A stretch of 64,000 nt of DNA from Natronoarchaeum mannanilyticum (GCF_039522665.1 NZ_BAAADV010000004.1:248001-312000), one strand, 5' to 3'. Positions 27,721 to 37,282 are shown, numbered from the stretch's first letter. Translations and numbers: made by a program. The notes: generated from the sequence alone by a model not told the origin.

Positions 27721-29568
27721 ATGACTGCACCGAACCGAAACACGCTGTGGGCCGAGACGCTGATCGAGGAGCTGGTCGCCGGCGGCGTCGACGCGGTCTG
27801 CGTCGCGCCGGGCAGCCGCTCGACGCCGCTGACCGTCGCCGCCGCCGAGCACGCCGAACTCCGGGTCTTCTCGCATCTCGACGAGCGCTCCGCGGCGTAC
27901 TTCGCCCTCGGGCGCGCCCGCCGGACCGGCGAGCCGACGCCGCTGATCTGCACCTCGGGAACCGCGGCGGCGAACTTCCACCCCGCCGTGATCGAGGCCA
28001 GTCAGGCGCGGGTCCCGATGATCCTTCTCACTGCCGACCGCCCGCCGGAACTCAGGGACAGCGGCGCCAACCAGACGATCGACCAGGAGAAGCTCTACGG
28101 CGACGCCGTGCGCTGGTACCGCGACCTGCCCGAACCCGAACCGACCGGGAGAAAGCTGCGACGGCTCAGGACCGACGCCGCCCGCGCGATCGCCGAGTCG
28201 ACCGGCGTACCCGCCGGGCCGGTCCACCTCAACGTCCCGTTCCGGAAACCGCTGGAGCCGACCGAGGTGCCCGGCGACATCCGCGACGATCTCGCCGAGC
28301 GCGAACCGCTCGGCGCCGACGGGAGAGACGGGTCCTACGTCCGGACGGTCGGCGGCCGCCCGTCGCTCGACGACGCCGCGCTGGAGCGACTCGCCGACGA
28401 ACTCGGGGCCGCCGACCGCGGCCTGATCGTCGCCGGGCCGGCGGACCCGCTCGCGGGAACCGACTCGAATCCGGGCGTCGATCCCGACGCAGTCGCCCGG
28501 CTCGCCAACGTAGCTGGGTTCCCGATCCTCGCGGACCCGCTCTCGGGGCTCCGGTTCGGCTCGCACGCCGACGCGGCGCCGGTGCTGGGCGGCTACGACG
28601 GCTACCTCGACGACCGGGTCGTCGGCGACTGGCCCGAGCCGGACGTCGTCGTTCGTTTCGGCGCGTCGCCGACGTCGAAGCCGCTCCGGAACTATCTGCG
28701 GGACGCCGACGCCCGCCAGATGCTGGTCGATCCCGCCGGCGAGTGGCGCGAGGCGACGTTCACCGCGACCGACGTCGTCGCGGCCGATCCCGAGCGGACG
28801 ATCCGCGAGCTCGCTGACCGGCTGTCGGCGGACGCCACGGCGACGGCCGGCGACGTTTCCGGGTCCGCGGAGGAGTGGCGCGATCGCTGGCTCGCCGTCG
28901 AGCGCGACTACTGGGCGGCGATCGAGGGGCTCGACATCGACGAGTCCGGCGACGACGATCTGTACGAGGGCGACGAACTGTACGAGGGAGCGGTCGTCGC
29001 CGCCGCGGTCGAGCGCGCGCCCGACCCCGCGACCGTGTTCGTTTCCAATAGCATGCCGGTCCGCGACCTCGACCGGTTCGGCCGACCGCGCGAAGCCGAC
29101 CTCTCGGTGCTGGGCAACCGCGGCGCCAGCGGCATCGACGGCATCGCGAGCACGGCTCTCGGAGCGGGTAGCGCGACCGACGACCCGCTCGTGCTCGTGA
29201 CGGGCGATCTGGCGTACTACCACGACATGAACGGGCTGCTCGCCGTCGCTCGCTGCGGCGTCGACGCCACGATCGTCCTCATCAACAACGACGGCGGCGG
29301 CATCTTCCACCTGCTGCCGATCGAAGCGTTCGACCCGCCCTTCACCGAGCAGTTCAAGACGCCCCACGGGATCGATTTCGCGCCGACCGGCGAGCTCTAC
29401 GGGCTCGACTTCTCCCGCGTCGAGACGATCGCTGCGTTCAGCGACGCCTACGACGCGTCGCTCTCCTCGTCAGGAACGCAAGTGATCGAGTTCCGGATCG
29501 ACGGCGAGGCGAGCCACCGGACGCGAGAGGCGATCCGCGACGCCGTCTGCGAGCGGCTCGGGCGGTGA
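27721..29568 (+). CDS. menD: 2-succinyl-5-enolpyruvyl-6-hydroxy-3-cyclohexene-1-carboxylate synthase
   Basis: This 615-residue thiamine-diphosphate enzyme joins isochorismate and 2-oxoglutarate. The N-terminus has CVAPGSRSTPLTVAAAEH and SHLDERSAAYFALG with the ThDP-activating Glu. CTSGTAAANFHPAVIEA follows near residue 80. The C-terminal cofactor domain has GNRGASGIDG, then VTGDLAYYHDMNGLL and INNDGGGIFHLLP, the GDL-to-NNGG metal/ThDP motif. The length is slightly above bacterial MenD because of acidic insertions. It is coupled to menF. Confidence 0.96.
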   Translation: MTAPNRNTLWAETLIEELVAGGVDAVCVAPGSRSTPLTVAAAEHAELRVFSHLDERSAAYFALGRARRTGEPTPLICTSGTAAANFHPAVIEASQARVPMILLTADRPPELRDSGANQTIDQEKLYGDAVRWYRDLPEPEPTGRKLRRLRTDAARAIAESTGVPAGPVHLNVPFRKPLEPTEVPGDIRDDLAEREPLGADGRDGSYVRTVGGRPSLDDAALERLADELGAADRGLIVAGPADPLAGTDSNPGVDPDAVARLANVAGFPILADPLSGLRFGSHADAAPVLGGYDGYLDDRVVGDWPEPDVVVRFGASPTSKPLRNYLRDADARQMLVDPAGEWREATFTATDVVAADPERTIRELADRLSADATATAGDVSGSAEEWRDRWLAVERDYWAAIEGLDIDESGDDDLYEGDELYEGAVVAAAVERAPDPATVFVSNSMPVRDLDRFGRPREADLSVLGNRGASGIDGIASTALGAGSATDDPLVLVTGDLAYYHDMNGLLAVARCGVDATIVLINNDGGGIFHLLPIEAFDPPFTEQFKTPHGIDFAPTGELYGLDFSRVETIAAFSDAYDASLSSSGTQVIEFRIDGEASHRTREAIRDAVCERLGR

Positions 29569-29589
29569 ACTGCCGGGACGATCACTCTC

Positions 29590-30606
29590 CTACCACCGCA
29601 GCACGTACGCCACGGTGATCGAGTACCCGAGCGGGATCCAGCAGCCCAGCGCGGCGACGATCATCGGCACCGAGACGAGATCGTACCCCATCGACGCCAC
29701 GGTCAGCGGCGCGAGCACGCTCCAGACGCCGAACACCGTCCCGCCGACCAGCGGCACCGTCAGAAGGTAGCTGATCAGCAGCAGCGTCAGCGCCGCGACG
29801 ACGAGGTTGGTCAGCAGCGAGAACGCCGGCGTCACGCTGCTGTAGAGCAACGCGGGGTAGAGCAGCCCCAGGATCACGGTCTGGACGAGTTCGTTTCTGG
29901 TCAGCGACGGCCGCTCGCCGATGAACGATCGGTCGGTCGCCTCCCAGTCGTGGACCGTGTAGCTGCTGGAACCGGACCCCGAGGCCGCACCGCCGTCGGC
30001 ACCTGTGCTCGACGACGCTCCGGCGGCGCCAGCACTCGACGCCGTTCGTCCGGCGTCGGCGCTCGACGCCGACCCGGCCGTTTCGCCGGTTGCACCATCC
30101 GTCCCGTCCCGCTCCTGTCCCTCGCCGCCGACCGTCCACGACGCGTCGGCCCGCCGCTCGTGAGCGCGACGCCGACGCCGCTGCCTGCGGTGCTGGCTCG
30201 ATTCGTACTCGTCGTCGGCGCCGGCCGCCGACCGGGCGCGCTCCCAGGTCGAGGACGTTCCGGACGCACTCGATCCGCCCGCGTCCGACCGGCTCGCGCC
30301 TCCCCCGGAGTCGGTCCCGTCGCCCCCGCCGGCGTTCGTCCACGGCGAGCGCTCGTTGTCGGCCGCGTTGGTGCCGTCGAGGTGGCGAACGTACGCGTCG
30401 TGGCCCAGCCGATCGTAGCGCGCCCGCTCGGTCTCGTCGCCGAGCACCTCCTCGGCGCGGGTGACCGCCTTGAATCGCTCGGCGGCGTCGTCGCGGTCGC
30501 TGACGTCCGGGTGGTACTCCTTGACTTTCTCCCGGTAGGCCGCCGTGATCTCCTCCTGGTCGGCGGTTTCGGACACGCCGAGCACGTCGTAGAACGATTC
30601 CGTCAT
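29590..30606 (-). CDS. J-domain (DnaJ-like) membrane protein
   Basis: This 338-residue protein has an N-terminal J domain (residues 3-70, FYDVLGVSETADQEEITAAY and the HPD of KEYHPDVSD). A Ser/Gly/Ala-rich low-complexity linker of about 130 residues follows. The C-terminal part has three to four membrane segments (VILGLLYPALLYSSVTPAF onwards). There is no zinc-finger or peptide-binding domain, so it is a type III J protein that could recruit DnaK to the membrane. It is convergent with menD and follows the aldolase gene on the minus strand. Confidence 0.9.
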   Translation of the reverse strand: MTESFYDVLGVSETADQEEITAAYREKVKEYHPDVSDRDDAAERFKAVTRAEEVLGDETERARYDRLGHDAYVRHLDGTNAADNERSPWTNAGGGDGTDSGGGASRSDAGGSSASGTSSTWERARSAAGADDEYESSQHRRQRRRRRAHERRADASWTVGGEGQERDGTDGATGETAGSASSADAGRTASSAGAAGASSSTGADGGAASGSGSSSYTVHDWEATDRSFIGERPSLTRNELVQTVILGLLYPALLYSSVTPAFSLLTNLVVAALTLLLISYLLTVPLVGGTVFGVWSVLAPLTVASMGYDLVSVPMIVAALGCWIPLGYSITVAYVLRW

Positions 30607-30727
30607 CGGTGGCGGGGAGTGTTACCTCGGCGATATGTCGCACCGCGACAAAAACCGTTCGGTGGCTCGACCCCGATGCCGGGAAGCGTCGGGCTCGGTC
30701 GATCTTGAGCCGGGCGTCGCCGCGGTC

Positions 30728-31654
30728 TCACTCCACTCGAAGTTTGTCGTCGTCGTACAGATCGATCAGGGTATCCTGCAGCGCCGTCTTCTGATCGTCC
30801 GAGAACGACCGCAGCGGGCTCCGCATCGGCCCGACGTCGAACCCCCGCAGGTCGAGGGCGGCCTTGACCCCGGCGAGGAAGGGCCCCTGCTGCATCGCGT
30901 CCAGCAGGTCCGAAAGGTCGCCCTGCAGTTCCCGGGCGCGCTCGTCGTCGCCCGCGCGAGCCGCCTCGTAGAGCTCGACGGCGATCTCCGGGAAGGCGTT
31001 GGCGACCGACAGCACCGCGCCGTCGCAGCCCAGCGAGAGGCCGGCGTGGGCCAATCGGTTCGCCCCGACGAGGTAGGTGAACTCGGGATGCTCGCGGAGG
31101 CAACGCTCCATCTGCACGACGTCCTCGCTGGTGTCTTTGAGCCCCGCGATCCCCTCGATTTCGGCGATGCGGTCGAGTGCGGCGGGCGAGATCTCGTTGC
31201 CCGTCATGTCGGGGAACGTGTACGCGTAGACCGGAGTGTCGACCGCGTCGGCGACGCGGCGATAGTGCTCGACGAGGCCGTCGTCGTCGACCGGGAAGTA
31301 GTACGGCACCACGACGACGAGCCCGTCCGCACCGGCCATCTCGGCAGCGTGGGCGCGCTCGATCGTCTCGCGGGTGCTTTCGGCGCCGACGCCCGCCAGC
31401 ACGGGCACCTCGTCGCCGACCTCGTCGACGACGACCTCGACGACGCGGTCGCGCTCCTCGGCGGTCAGCAGCGGGAACTCCCCGTTCGTCCCGAGCGCGA
31501 AGACGCCGTGGACGCCGCGGTCGACGAGGAATCGCGCGTGGTTGGCCGTGGCCGCTTCGTCGATCGACTCGTCCTCGTCGAACGCGGTGATCATCGGCGG
31601 CACGACGCCGTGGAGGCCCAGCGGATCGTCGGCGCCGGGGTCGTCCGCGCTCAT
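30728..31654 (-). CDS. Dihydrodipicolinate synthase / 2-keto-3-deoxygluconate aldolase family protein
   Basis: This 308-residue class I aldolase has the DHDPS-family core. It contains GTNGEFPLLTAEER in place of the classical GTTGE, the Tyr of YAYTFPDMTGN, and the Schiff-base Lys in GLKDTSED. GANRLAHAGLSLGCDGAVLSVAN lies near residue 210 (seen as GCDGAVLSVAN). The lack of the classical TTGE pattern and the solitary context away from lysine genes favour a 2-keto-3-deoxy sugar acid aldolase over lysine synthesis. That is an inference. The gene is divergent from menB. Confidence 0.85.
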   Translation of the reverse strand: MSADDPGADDPLGLHGVVPPMITAFDEDESIDEAATANHARFLVDRGVHGVFALGTNGEFPLLTAEERDRVVEVVVDEVGDEVPVLAGVGAESTRETIERAHAAEMAGADGLVVVVPYYFPVDDDGLVEHYRRVADAVDTPVYAYTFPDMTGNEISPAALDRIAEIEGIAGLKDTSEDVVQMERCLREHPEFTYLVGANRLAHAGLSLGCDGAVLSVANAFPEIAVELYEAARAGDDERARELQGDLSDLLDAMQQGPFLAGVKAALDLRGFDVGPMRSPLRSFSDDQKTALQDTLIDLYDDDKLRVE

Positions 31655-31811
31655 CGGTTCTCACCCTTGCTCGACCGGCAAAGATCGGTATCGGTCATCT
31701 GTCTCGGGCGACGCTACGGCGGCCGCACGTCTAATCGTTTGGCTGGCGGCAGGGCGAAACCGACGCCGGGACGGCAACCTATTTGCCCGTACCGCCCCGA
31801 GTCACGCGAAA

Positions 31812-32699
31812 ATGGTCTCGGAGATCTTCGACCCCGAGCGCTGGGAGCCGATCGAAGCGTTCGACTTCGACGACGTCACCTACCACCGCTCCGATTCGGG
31901 CCACACCGTCCGGATCGCGTTCGACCGGCCCGAAAAACGGAACGCCTTCCGGCCCAAAACTGTCGACGAGCTGTACGACGCGCTCGATCACGCCAAGCGC
32001 CAGACCGACGTGGGCTGCGTGCTGCTGACGGGCAACGGACCGTCCCCCGACGACGGCGGCTGGGCCTTCTCCTCGGGCGGCGACCAGGGGATCCGCGGCG
32101 CGGACGGCTACGAGTACGAGGGCGACGAGGAGCGCGCCAGCGAACACGGGCGCTTGCACATCCTCGAAGTCCAGCGCCTCATTCGGCACATTCCCAAGGT
32201 CGTCGTCGCGGTCGTGCCGGGCTGGGCGGTCGGCGGCGGCCACAGCCTGCACGTCGTCTGCGACCTGACGATCGCCAGCGAGGACTACGCCAAGTTCCTC
32301 CAGACCGACCCCGACGTCGGCAGCTTCGACGCCGGGTTCGGGTCGGCGTACCTCGCGCGCCAGATCGGCCAGAAGAAGGCCCGCGAGGTGTTCTTCCTCG
32401 GGAAAACCTACAGCGCCGAGGAGGCCGCGGACATGGGAATGGTCAACGAGGCGGTTCCCCACGAGGAACTGGAGGAGCGCGCTCTGGAGTGGGGCGAGCG
32501 GATCAACGCCAAGAGCCCGACGGCGATGCGGATGCTCAAGTACGCGTTCAATCTCGACTCGGACGGGCTGGTCGGGCAGCAGGTCTTTGCGGGCGAGGCG
32601 ACCCGGCTGGGCTACATGACCGACGAGGCCCAGGAGGGACGGGACGCGTTCAACGAGGGGCGAGAGCCGGACTTCGACGAGTTCCCCTGGAAGTACTGA
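31812..32699 (+). CDS. menB: 1,4-dihydroxy-2-naphthoyl-CoA synthase
   Basis: This 295-residue crotonase-fold enzyme closes the second ring of the naphthoquinone. It has RPEKRNAFRPKTVDEL near residue 40, FSSGGDQGIRG with the DHNA-CoA synthase GGDQ signature, and VVPGWAVGGGHSLHVVCDLTIA with the oxyanion-hole glycines. FLQTDPDVGSFDAGFG carries the conserved Asp and Ser region specific to MenB. A box CTATTTGC about 28 nt upstream suggests a leaderless transcript. It stands alone between menD and menA on the same strand. Confidence 0.95.
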   Translation: MVSEIFDPERWEPIEAFDFDDVTYHRSDSGHTVRIAFDRPEKRNAFRPKTVDELYDALDHAKRQTDVGCVLLTGNGPSPDDGGWAFSSGGDQGIRGADGYEYEGDEERASEHGRLHILEVQRLIRHIPKVVVAVVPGWAVGGGHSLHVVCDLTIASEDYAKFLQTDPDVGSFDAGFGSAYLARQIGQKKAREVFFLGKTYSAEEAADMGMVNEAVPHEELEERALEWGERINAKSPTAMRMLKYAFNLDSDGLVGQQVFAGEATRLGYMTDEAQEGRDAFNEGREPDFDEFPWKY

Positions 32700-32883
32700 T
32701 TCGGCGCCGAGCGACGCTACGCGAGCACGCTTTTCGACCGGGACGGACGCCGCGTCCCGCGGTACCGACGTTCTCTGCAGTGTCGTCTCTCTGCGTTTCG
32801 CGAGAGCCGCCGATCTAGCAGAGGGCGCCATCGTCGCCGCCCCGGCGACCGATTCTCGGCGAGGGGTGTGATTCCACCGACAG

Positions 32884-32932
32884 TTTTAATGCCAGGGGTG
32901 TAAAGAACGTTTTACTGTAAAGGAGTGTTTAC
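32884..32932 (+). promoter_or_regulatory. Promoter and double operator (two GTAAA-N6-TTTAC sites) of the ABC exporter operon
   Basis: A TATA-like TTTTAAT (32884-32890) is followed by two inverted repeats of form GTAAA-N6-TTTAC at 32900-32915 and 32917-32932, with centres 17 bp apart. They cover the likely transcription start. The same TATA-plus-operator arrangement is found once more at 35599-35628. The rest of 32700-33035 holds no gene I can support. Confidence 0.7.
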
Positions 32933-33035
32933 ACCCGATGCCCCTCGACCACCCTGCCCCACCACCGACGTCCACGACCGCCCGAACTGGTGTCGCGAGT
33001 CGCGGAGCCGCTACTCTCCCGGCGGTGACCAGCCT

Positions 33036-33836
33036 ATGACCGAGGACGCGATCGTCGCCGACGGGCTGACGAAGCGCTTCGGCGAGAAAACGGCGGTGAA
33101 CGACGTCTCGCTGTCGATCCCGAGAGGAACGGTCTACGGATTCCTGGGCCCGAACGGCGCCGGCAAGACGACCACGATGCGGATGCTGACCGCGCTCACC
33201 GAGCCCACGGCCGGGTCGGCGACGGTCGCCGGCGTCCCGGTGTCGAACCGCCGCCAGCTCACCCGACACATCGGGTACCTGCCCGCGGATCCGCCGGTCT
33301 TCGACGAGCTCACCGCCTGGGAGCAGCTCCGCCACGTCGCTCGACTTCACGGCGTGTCCGACGGCGACGCCGACGAGCGCATCGAGACGCTGCTCGACCG
33401 CTTCGATCTCCTCGCCGACGCCGACGATCGAATCGCGTCGTACTCGACGGGCATGGCCAAGAAGGTCGGGATCATCGCGGCGCTGTTCCACGAGCCCGAC
33501 GTCGTCTTCCTCGACGAGCCCACGAGCGGCCTCGATCCGCGCGCGGCTCGTACCGTTCGGGACACGATCGCCGATCTCGTCACCCGGGAGATGACCGTCT
33601 TCCTCTCGACGCACATCCTCCCGATCGTCGACGAGCTCGCCGACACGATCGGCGTCATCAACGAGGGCGAACTCGTCGCGGAGGCGCCGCCCGCCGAACT
33701 CAAAACGTTGGCGGACGAGTCGCCGGACCTCGAAACCGCCTTCCTCGAGATCACCGCCGAACGGGATCGCGACGCCACGGACGGTCGGTCGGCGGGGTCC
33801 GGGGCCACGGCCGCCGAGGGCCCCACCGATGTCTGA
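33036..33836 (+). CDS. ABC transporter ATP-binding protein (ABC-2/exporter type)
   Basis: This 266-residue ATPase energises the permease encoded next. It has Walker A GPNGAGKTTT near residue 40, a Q-loop region GYLPADPPVFDEL, the signature YSTGMAKKVGI and Walker B VVFLDEPTSGLDPRAA. The H-loop STHILPIVDELAD is also present. The start ATG lies about 100 nt after the operator; an upstream in-frame GTG at 32925 falls inside the operator and is unlikely. The last 8 nt overlap the permease gene. Family resemblance is to DrrA/CcmA/YhaQ-type exporters. Confidence 0.93.
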   Translation: MTEDAIVADGLTKRFGEKTAVNDVSLSIPRGTVYGFLGPNGAGKTTTMRMLTALTEPTAGSATVAGVPVSNRRQLTRHIGYLPADPPVFDELTAWEQLRHVARLHGVSDGDADERIETLLDRFDLLADADDRIASYSTGMAKKVGIIAALFHEPDVVFLDEPTSGLDPRAARTVRDTIADLVTREMTVFLSTHILPIVDELADTIGVINEGELVAEAPPAELKTLADESPDLETAFLEITAERDRDATDGRSAGSGATAAEGPTDV

Positions 33837-35574
33837 GAAGTCGTCCGGCCTCTCGGACGCCTCCTCGCCCGCGACGACGCCGGCTCGGCATCACGACGAA
33901 GAGTCGCAGCGGCGGCTTCGCGACGTCGTGCCGTCGCCGCGACCGAGCGTAGAGGTCGCGAGAGTCGAGCTCCTCCGCGGGTACCGCTGGGTGAGACACC
34001 AGGACCTCTGGCTCGCGTTCACCGTTCTGATGGGCTTCGTCGGCGCGTTCTTGCTCCTCGAAACGTTCGACGCCGCCCGATCCGTCGGCGCGAACATCTC
34101 CGCTGGCGCACCCCTCCCCTCGTGGCCGGTGACGGCCACGAGCGTCGTCTGGCTCTTCCTGACGATCCTCCTCGTGGCCGACAGCCTGGGCGGTAACGGC
34201 GACCTCGACAACGACAACCAGTACCTCACGATCCGGCCCGTCGCGGACGTCGCCGGGGGACTGATGCTCGCCGCGGCGGCCAAGTTCTCCGTCTACACGA
34301 TCGGGCTCGGGGCCGCTGTCGGCGCCGGGCTAGTCGCGGGGACCGGCTCGTTGCGGCCCCTGCTCGGAATCGCCGCCGTGGCGGCCGCCATTCCGGTTAC
34401 GGCGACCGCGGTCGGCTATCCGATCGGCTTCGCGCTCAAGGGCGTCGCTCGGCGGTCGCGGAACCTCCAGCGGCTCACGACCGTCCTCGGCGTCGGCGTC
34501 GGATCGGCGTACGTCGTCCTCTCGGTGACCGGCAAGCTCTTGACGATCGTCCGGCTGCTGGAGCCGGTTCTGCAGTCCCCGCCGCTGGCGTGGTTCGCTC
34601 GGCTCGCGTTCGTCACGACGCCCGGGGCCGGCGTCGACGCCGCCGGCGCCGTCGCGCTACTCGCGCTCGCGCCGGTCGTCACCGTCGCGGGAACCGCGTT
34701 CGCGGCGCCCGCGGCGCGGTACGCGTGGCTCGCTGACGGCCCCGCGCCGGGCGCCGACGACGAGGAATCCGGGCTTCCGACGGCGCCGAACTCCCGTCTC
34801 GACGCCGCGCTCGCGGCCGTCTGTCGAGCGCCCGCCACGCGGGGCATCGCGAGCACGACGCTCCACCGCGCGGTGCGCTCGCCGTTCCAGTTCGTGTTCG
34901 TCGCCCCGCCGCTCCTCGCTGCGATCGCCTTCGTCGAAACGGCGGTGACGACCGGGTCGGTGCCGTGGTACGTGCCGTGGTTCGTCGTCTGGTACGGCGC
35001 GTGGGCGTCCGGCGCCGTGCTGCCGTTGAACCCGCTGGGGAATCAGGGCGCGGTGCTGTCGACGCTGCTGACCTCGCCCGCGCGCGGCCGCCACGTCGTC
35101 CGCGGCAACGTCGTCGCGGCGTCGCTCGCGGGCGTCCCGCTGACCGCGGGCATCGCCGTCGCCGCGGGGCAGGTCGCCGGCGCCCCTCTTCGGGAGTTGC
35201 TCGGCCTCAGCGTGGCCGGAGGCGCTGCGGTCGTCGGCAGCGCGATCGTCGCCACCGGCATCGGCTCCGCGTTCCCGCGGTTCGATGCGGTCAGTCTCGA
35301 CGCCGCCAGACGGGCGGTGCCGCCGAGCAAGCGCGCCTACAGCATCTTCTCGACGTACCTGAGCGTCACCGTGCTCGCGGTGGCGGTCGTCGCCGACGAG
35401 ACGGCGCGCGCGGTCGCCGCCCTCGTGCTCTCCCAGCGGCTTCCGTTCGGTCTCGACGTCGGCGTCGATGCGCTGCGAACGATCGGCTGGGTCGCGATCG
35501 GCCTGAGCGTCCTCTCGATCCCTGCCGCGTACCGGCTCGCCGTTCGTCGCATCGAGACGTATCGGGTCGCGTGA
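33829..35574 (+). CDS. ABC transporter membrane subunit (ABC-2-like)
   Basis: This 581-residue protein has a cytoplasmic leader of about 60 residues and roughly 12 to 14 hydrophobic segments (for example LWLAFTVLMGFVGAFLLLE and VTATSVVWLFLTILLVADSL). It overlaps the ATPase gene by 8 nt, which makes it the cognate membrane part. The fold resembles large archaeal ABC-2 permeases without a recognisable conserved motif. The substrate is unknown. It is followed by a promoter with the same operator as the operon start. Confidence 0.85.
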   Translation: MSEKSSGLSDASSPATTPARHHDEESQRRLRDVVPSPRPSVEVARVELLRGYRWVRHQDLWLAFTVLMGFVGAFLLLETFDAARSVGANISAGAPLPSWPVTATSVVWLFLTILLVADSLGGNGDLDNDNQYLTIRPVADVAGGLMLAAAAKFSVYTIGLGAAVGAGLVAGTGSLRPLLGIAAVAAAIPVTATAVGYPIGFALKGVARRSRNLQRLTTVLGVGVGSAYVVLSVTGKLLTIVRLLEPVLQSPPLAWFARLAFVTTPGAGVDAAGAVALLALAPVVTVAGTAFAAPAARYAWLADGPAPGADDEESGLPTAPNSRLDAALAAVCRAPATRGIASTTLHRAVRSPFQFVFVAPPLLAAIAFVETAVTTGSVPWYVPWFVVWYGAWASGAVLPLNPLGNQGAVLSTLLTSPARGRHVVRGNVVAASLAGVPLTAGIAVAAGQVAGAPLRELLGLSVAGGAAVVGSAIVATGIGSAFPRFDAVSLDAARRAVPPSKRAYSIFSTYLSVTVLAVAVVADETARAVAALVLSQRLPFGLDVGVDALRTIGWVAIGLSVLSIPAAYRLAVRRIETYRVA

Positions 35575-35598
35575 GGTCGGCGGGACGCCGAGCGCCAA

Positions 35599-35628
35599 TT
35601 TTAATACCGGGTGTAAAAGACGCTTTAC
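35599..35628 (+). promoter_or_regulatory. Second promoter/operator of the cluster (TATA plus GTAAA-N6-TTTAC)
   Basis: TTTTAAT at 35599-35605 is followed by GTAAA-N6-TTTAC at 35613-35628. Over the 20 bp starting with GGTGTAAA it matches the first site upstream of the ABC operon at 17 positions. It drives the DUF2178-like and XRE genes. Confidence 0.7.
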
Positions 35629-35646
35629 TATCAACGCTCGCTCGCC

Positions 35647-36057
35647 ATGACGACCATCACAGTGATGCCGCGACTCGGACGGCAGACGTACAGGCGGCTC
35701 GTGTACGGGATCGCCGGCGTAGCCGTTCTCGGGCTGTTCGTCGGGATCGCACTCGATCGCCACTTCGTCGGTGCGGTCGTTTACTTGCTCGGCGCGTGGA
35801 TCGGCGGCGCGCTCGCGGTGCTCCTCCCGCGGTGGAGCGACCGAACGCTTCAGGACGAGCGGGACTACGAGTTACACAACCGCGCCAGCGGACTGGCGGT
35901 CGGGATCGCGATGGCGCTGGGCCTGAGCGCGCTTCCGGCGCTGTACGTCCTCGACGCCGGCGGCCAGTTCGAGATCACGGGAGCGGTCTCCGGCGTGGTC
36001 CTCACCCTCTCTGGGCTGTTCCTGTTGTACGGCATCTGTTACGGAATCGTCAAATAG
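35647..36057 (+). CDS. Small four-helix membrane protein, DUF2178-like
   Basis: This 136-residue protein has about four membrane segments. A cytoplasmic link QDERDYELHNRASGLAVGI sits between helices 2 and 3; a DER-x-x-x-L-x-x-(R/A)A motif is the mark of DUF2178-like proteins. Such proteins are usually encoded beside a small XRE repressor, as here (next gene 9 nt downstream). An in-frame ATG seven codons in (MPRLGR) is an alternative start. Function is unknown; a role in sensing for the adjacent repressor is conceivable. Confidence 0.8.
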   Translation: MTTITVMPRLGRQTYRRLVYGIAGVAVLGLFVGIALDRHFVGAVVYLLGAWIGGALAVLLPRWSDRTLQDERDYELHNRASGLAVGIAMALGLSALPALYVLDAGGQFEITGAVSGVVLTLSGLFLLYGICYGIVK

Positions 36058-36066
36058 CGCACTCTC

Positions 36067-36270
36067 ATGCAGAACAATCTCTCCGAACGACGCGAGGCCG
36101 AGGGCATCAGTCAGGGCGAGCTCGCCGAGGCCGTCGACGTCACCCGGCAGACGATCAACGCGATCGAACGCAACCGGTACGATCCGTCCCTGGAGCTCGC
36201 GTTCGATCTCGCGACCCACTTCGACTGCGCCATCGAGGACATCTTCGACCCCGACGGCGGCGAGGACTGA
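36067..36270 (+). CDS. Small XRE-family HTH repressor (YozG-like)
   Basis: This 67-residue protein is almost only a Cro/CI-type DNA-binding domain: LSERREAEGISQGELAEAV, then the recognition helix VTRQTINAIERNRYDPSLEL, then FDLATHFDCAIEDIFDP. It is compact and dimeric in relatives. It is co-transcribed with the DUF2178-like gene from a promoter carrying a GTAAA-N6-TTTAC palindrome also present twice before the ABC operon. It is therefore the best candidate for the regulator of both promoters. Binding itself is inferred. Confidence 0.92.
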   Translation: MQNNLSERREAEGISQGELAEAVDVTRQTINAIERNRYDPSLELAFDLATHFDCAIEDIFDPDGGED

Positions 36271-36346
36271 GGGGAGTTTCGGACGCCGATCAACCCGTGG
36301 CGCGAGATGCCAACCTTAACACGCAATCGCTCCCGAACGTCGGACA

Positions 36347-37282
36347 ATGAGTACCGACGTGAGCCGGGGCCGAGCGTGGCTGATGGCCACCCGCCCCCAG
36401 ACGCTGCCCGCGGGCGCCGCGCCGGTCGTCGTCGGCGCCGCGATCGCGGTCCACGAGGGCGTGTTCGCGCCCTGGCCCGCACTCGCGGCGCTGGTCGGCG
36501 CGCTGCTGATCCAGATCGGGACGAACTTCGCGAACGACTACTACGACGCCGTCAAGGGCGTCGACGACGAGAACCGCGAGGGCTTTACTCGCGTCACCCA
36601 GTCCGGGCTGATCCCGGCGAAACAGGTCAAGCTCGCGATGGCCGCCACGTTCGGGCTGGCGATTCTCCTGGGAACGTACCTGGTCTACGTCGGCGGCCTC
36701 CCGATCCTGGTGATCGGCCTCGCCAGCGTCGCGAGCGGCTACGCCTACGCGGGCGGTCCCTACCCGTTGGGCTCCCACGGCCTCGGCGACCTGTTCGTGT
36801 TCGTCTTCTTCGGCGTCGTCGCCGTCGTCGGGACGGTGTACGTGCAGGCCGCGGCCGTCCTCGCCGACCCGCTGGCGACGACGATCCCCGCGGGCACGAT
36901 TCCCGCCGTCGCGGTGCTCGCGAGCCTGCCGGTCGCCGCGATCTCGACGAACATCATCGTCGTCAACAACGTGCGCGACATGGAGACCGACCGCGAGGCC
37001 GGCAAGCACACGCTGGCCGTGCTGATCGGCTACCGCTGGAGCCGCGTCGAGTACGTCGGCCTGCTGGCGCTGGCCTACGCCGTCCCGGTCTACCTCTGGG
37101 CGACCCGCGACGCGTTCGGTCCCGGCGTCCTGCTGCCGCTGCTCACCCTCCCGCTGGCCGCGAGCGTCGCCCGAACCGTCTGCACGCGCACCGACGGCGA
37201 GGCGCTCAACCCCGCGCTGGAACGCACGGGCCAGCTACTCGCGGCTTTCTCGGCGCTGTTCGCGGTCGGGGTGGTCGTCTGA
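36347..37282 (+). CDS. menA: 1,4-dihydroxy-2-naphthoate polyprenyltransferase
   Basis: This 311-residue UbiA-family membrane enzyme attaches the isoprenoid tail to dihydroxynaphthoate. The first Asp motif is [20 protein letters not shown] near residue 65 (N-D-x-x-D-x-x-x-D type). The second is [19 protein letters not shown] near residue 205. [17 protein letters not shown] at the N-terminus is typical of MenA. About nine membrane segments are present. Its TGA overlaps the ATG of menC. Confidence 0.95.
   Translation: MSTDVSRGRAWLMATRPQTLPAGAAPVVVGAAIAVHEGVFAPWPALAALVGALLIQIGTNFANDYYDAVKGVDDENREGFTRVTQSGLIPAKQVKLAMAATFGLAILLGTYLVYVGGLPILVIGLASVASGYAYAGGPYPLGSHGLGDLFVFVFFGVVAVVGTVYVQAAAVLADPLATTIPAGTIPAVAVLASLPVAAISTNIIVVNNVRDMETDREAGKHTLAVLIGYRWSRVEYVGLLALAYAVPVYLWATRDAFGPGVLLPLLTLPLAASVARTVCTRTDGEALNPALERTGQLLAAFSALFAVGVVV

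Noticed and set aside
32925-33035. N-terminal extension of the ABC ATPase from a GTG at 32925
   Set aside because: The GTG lies inside the operator and near the predicted transcription start; the family N-terminus begins at the ATG at 33036.
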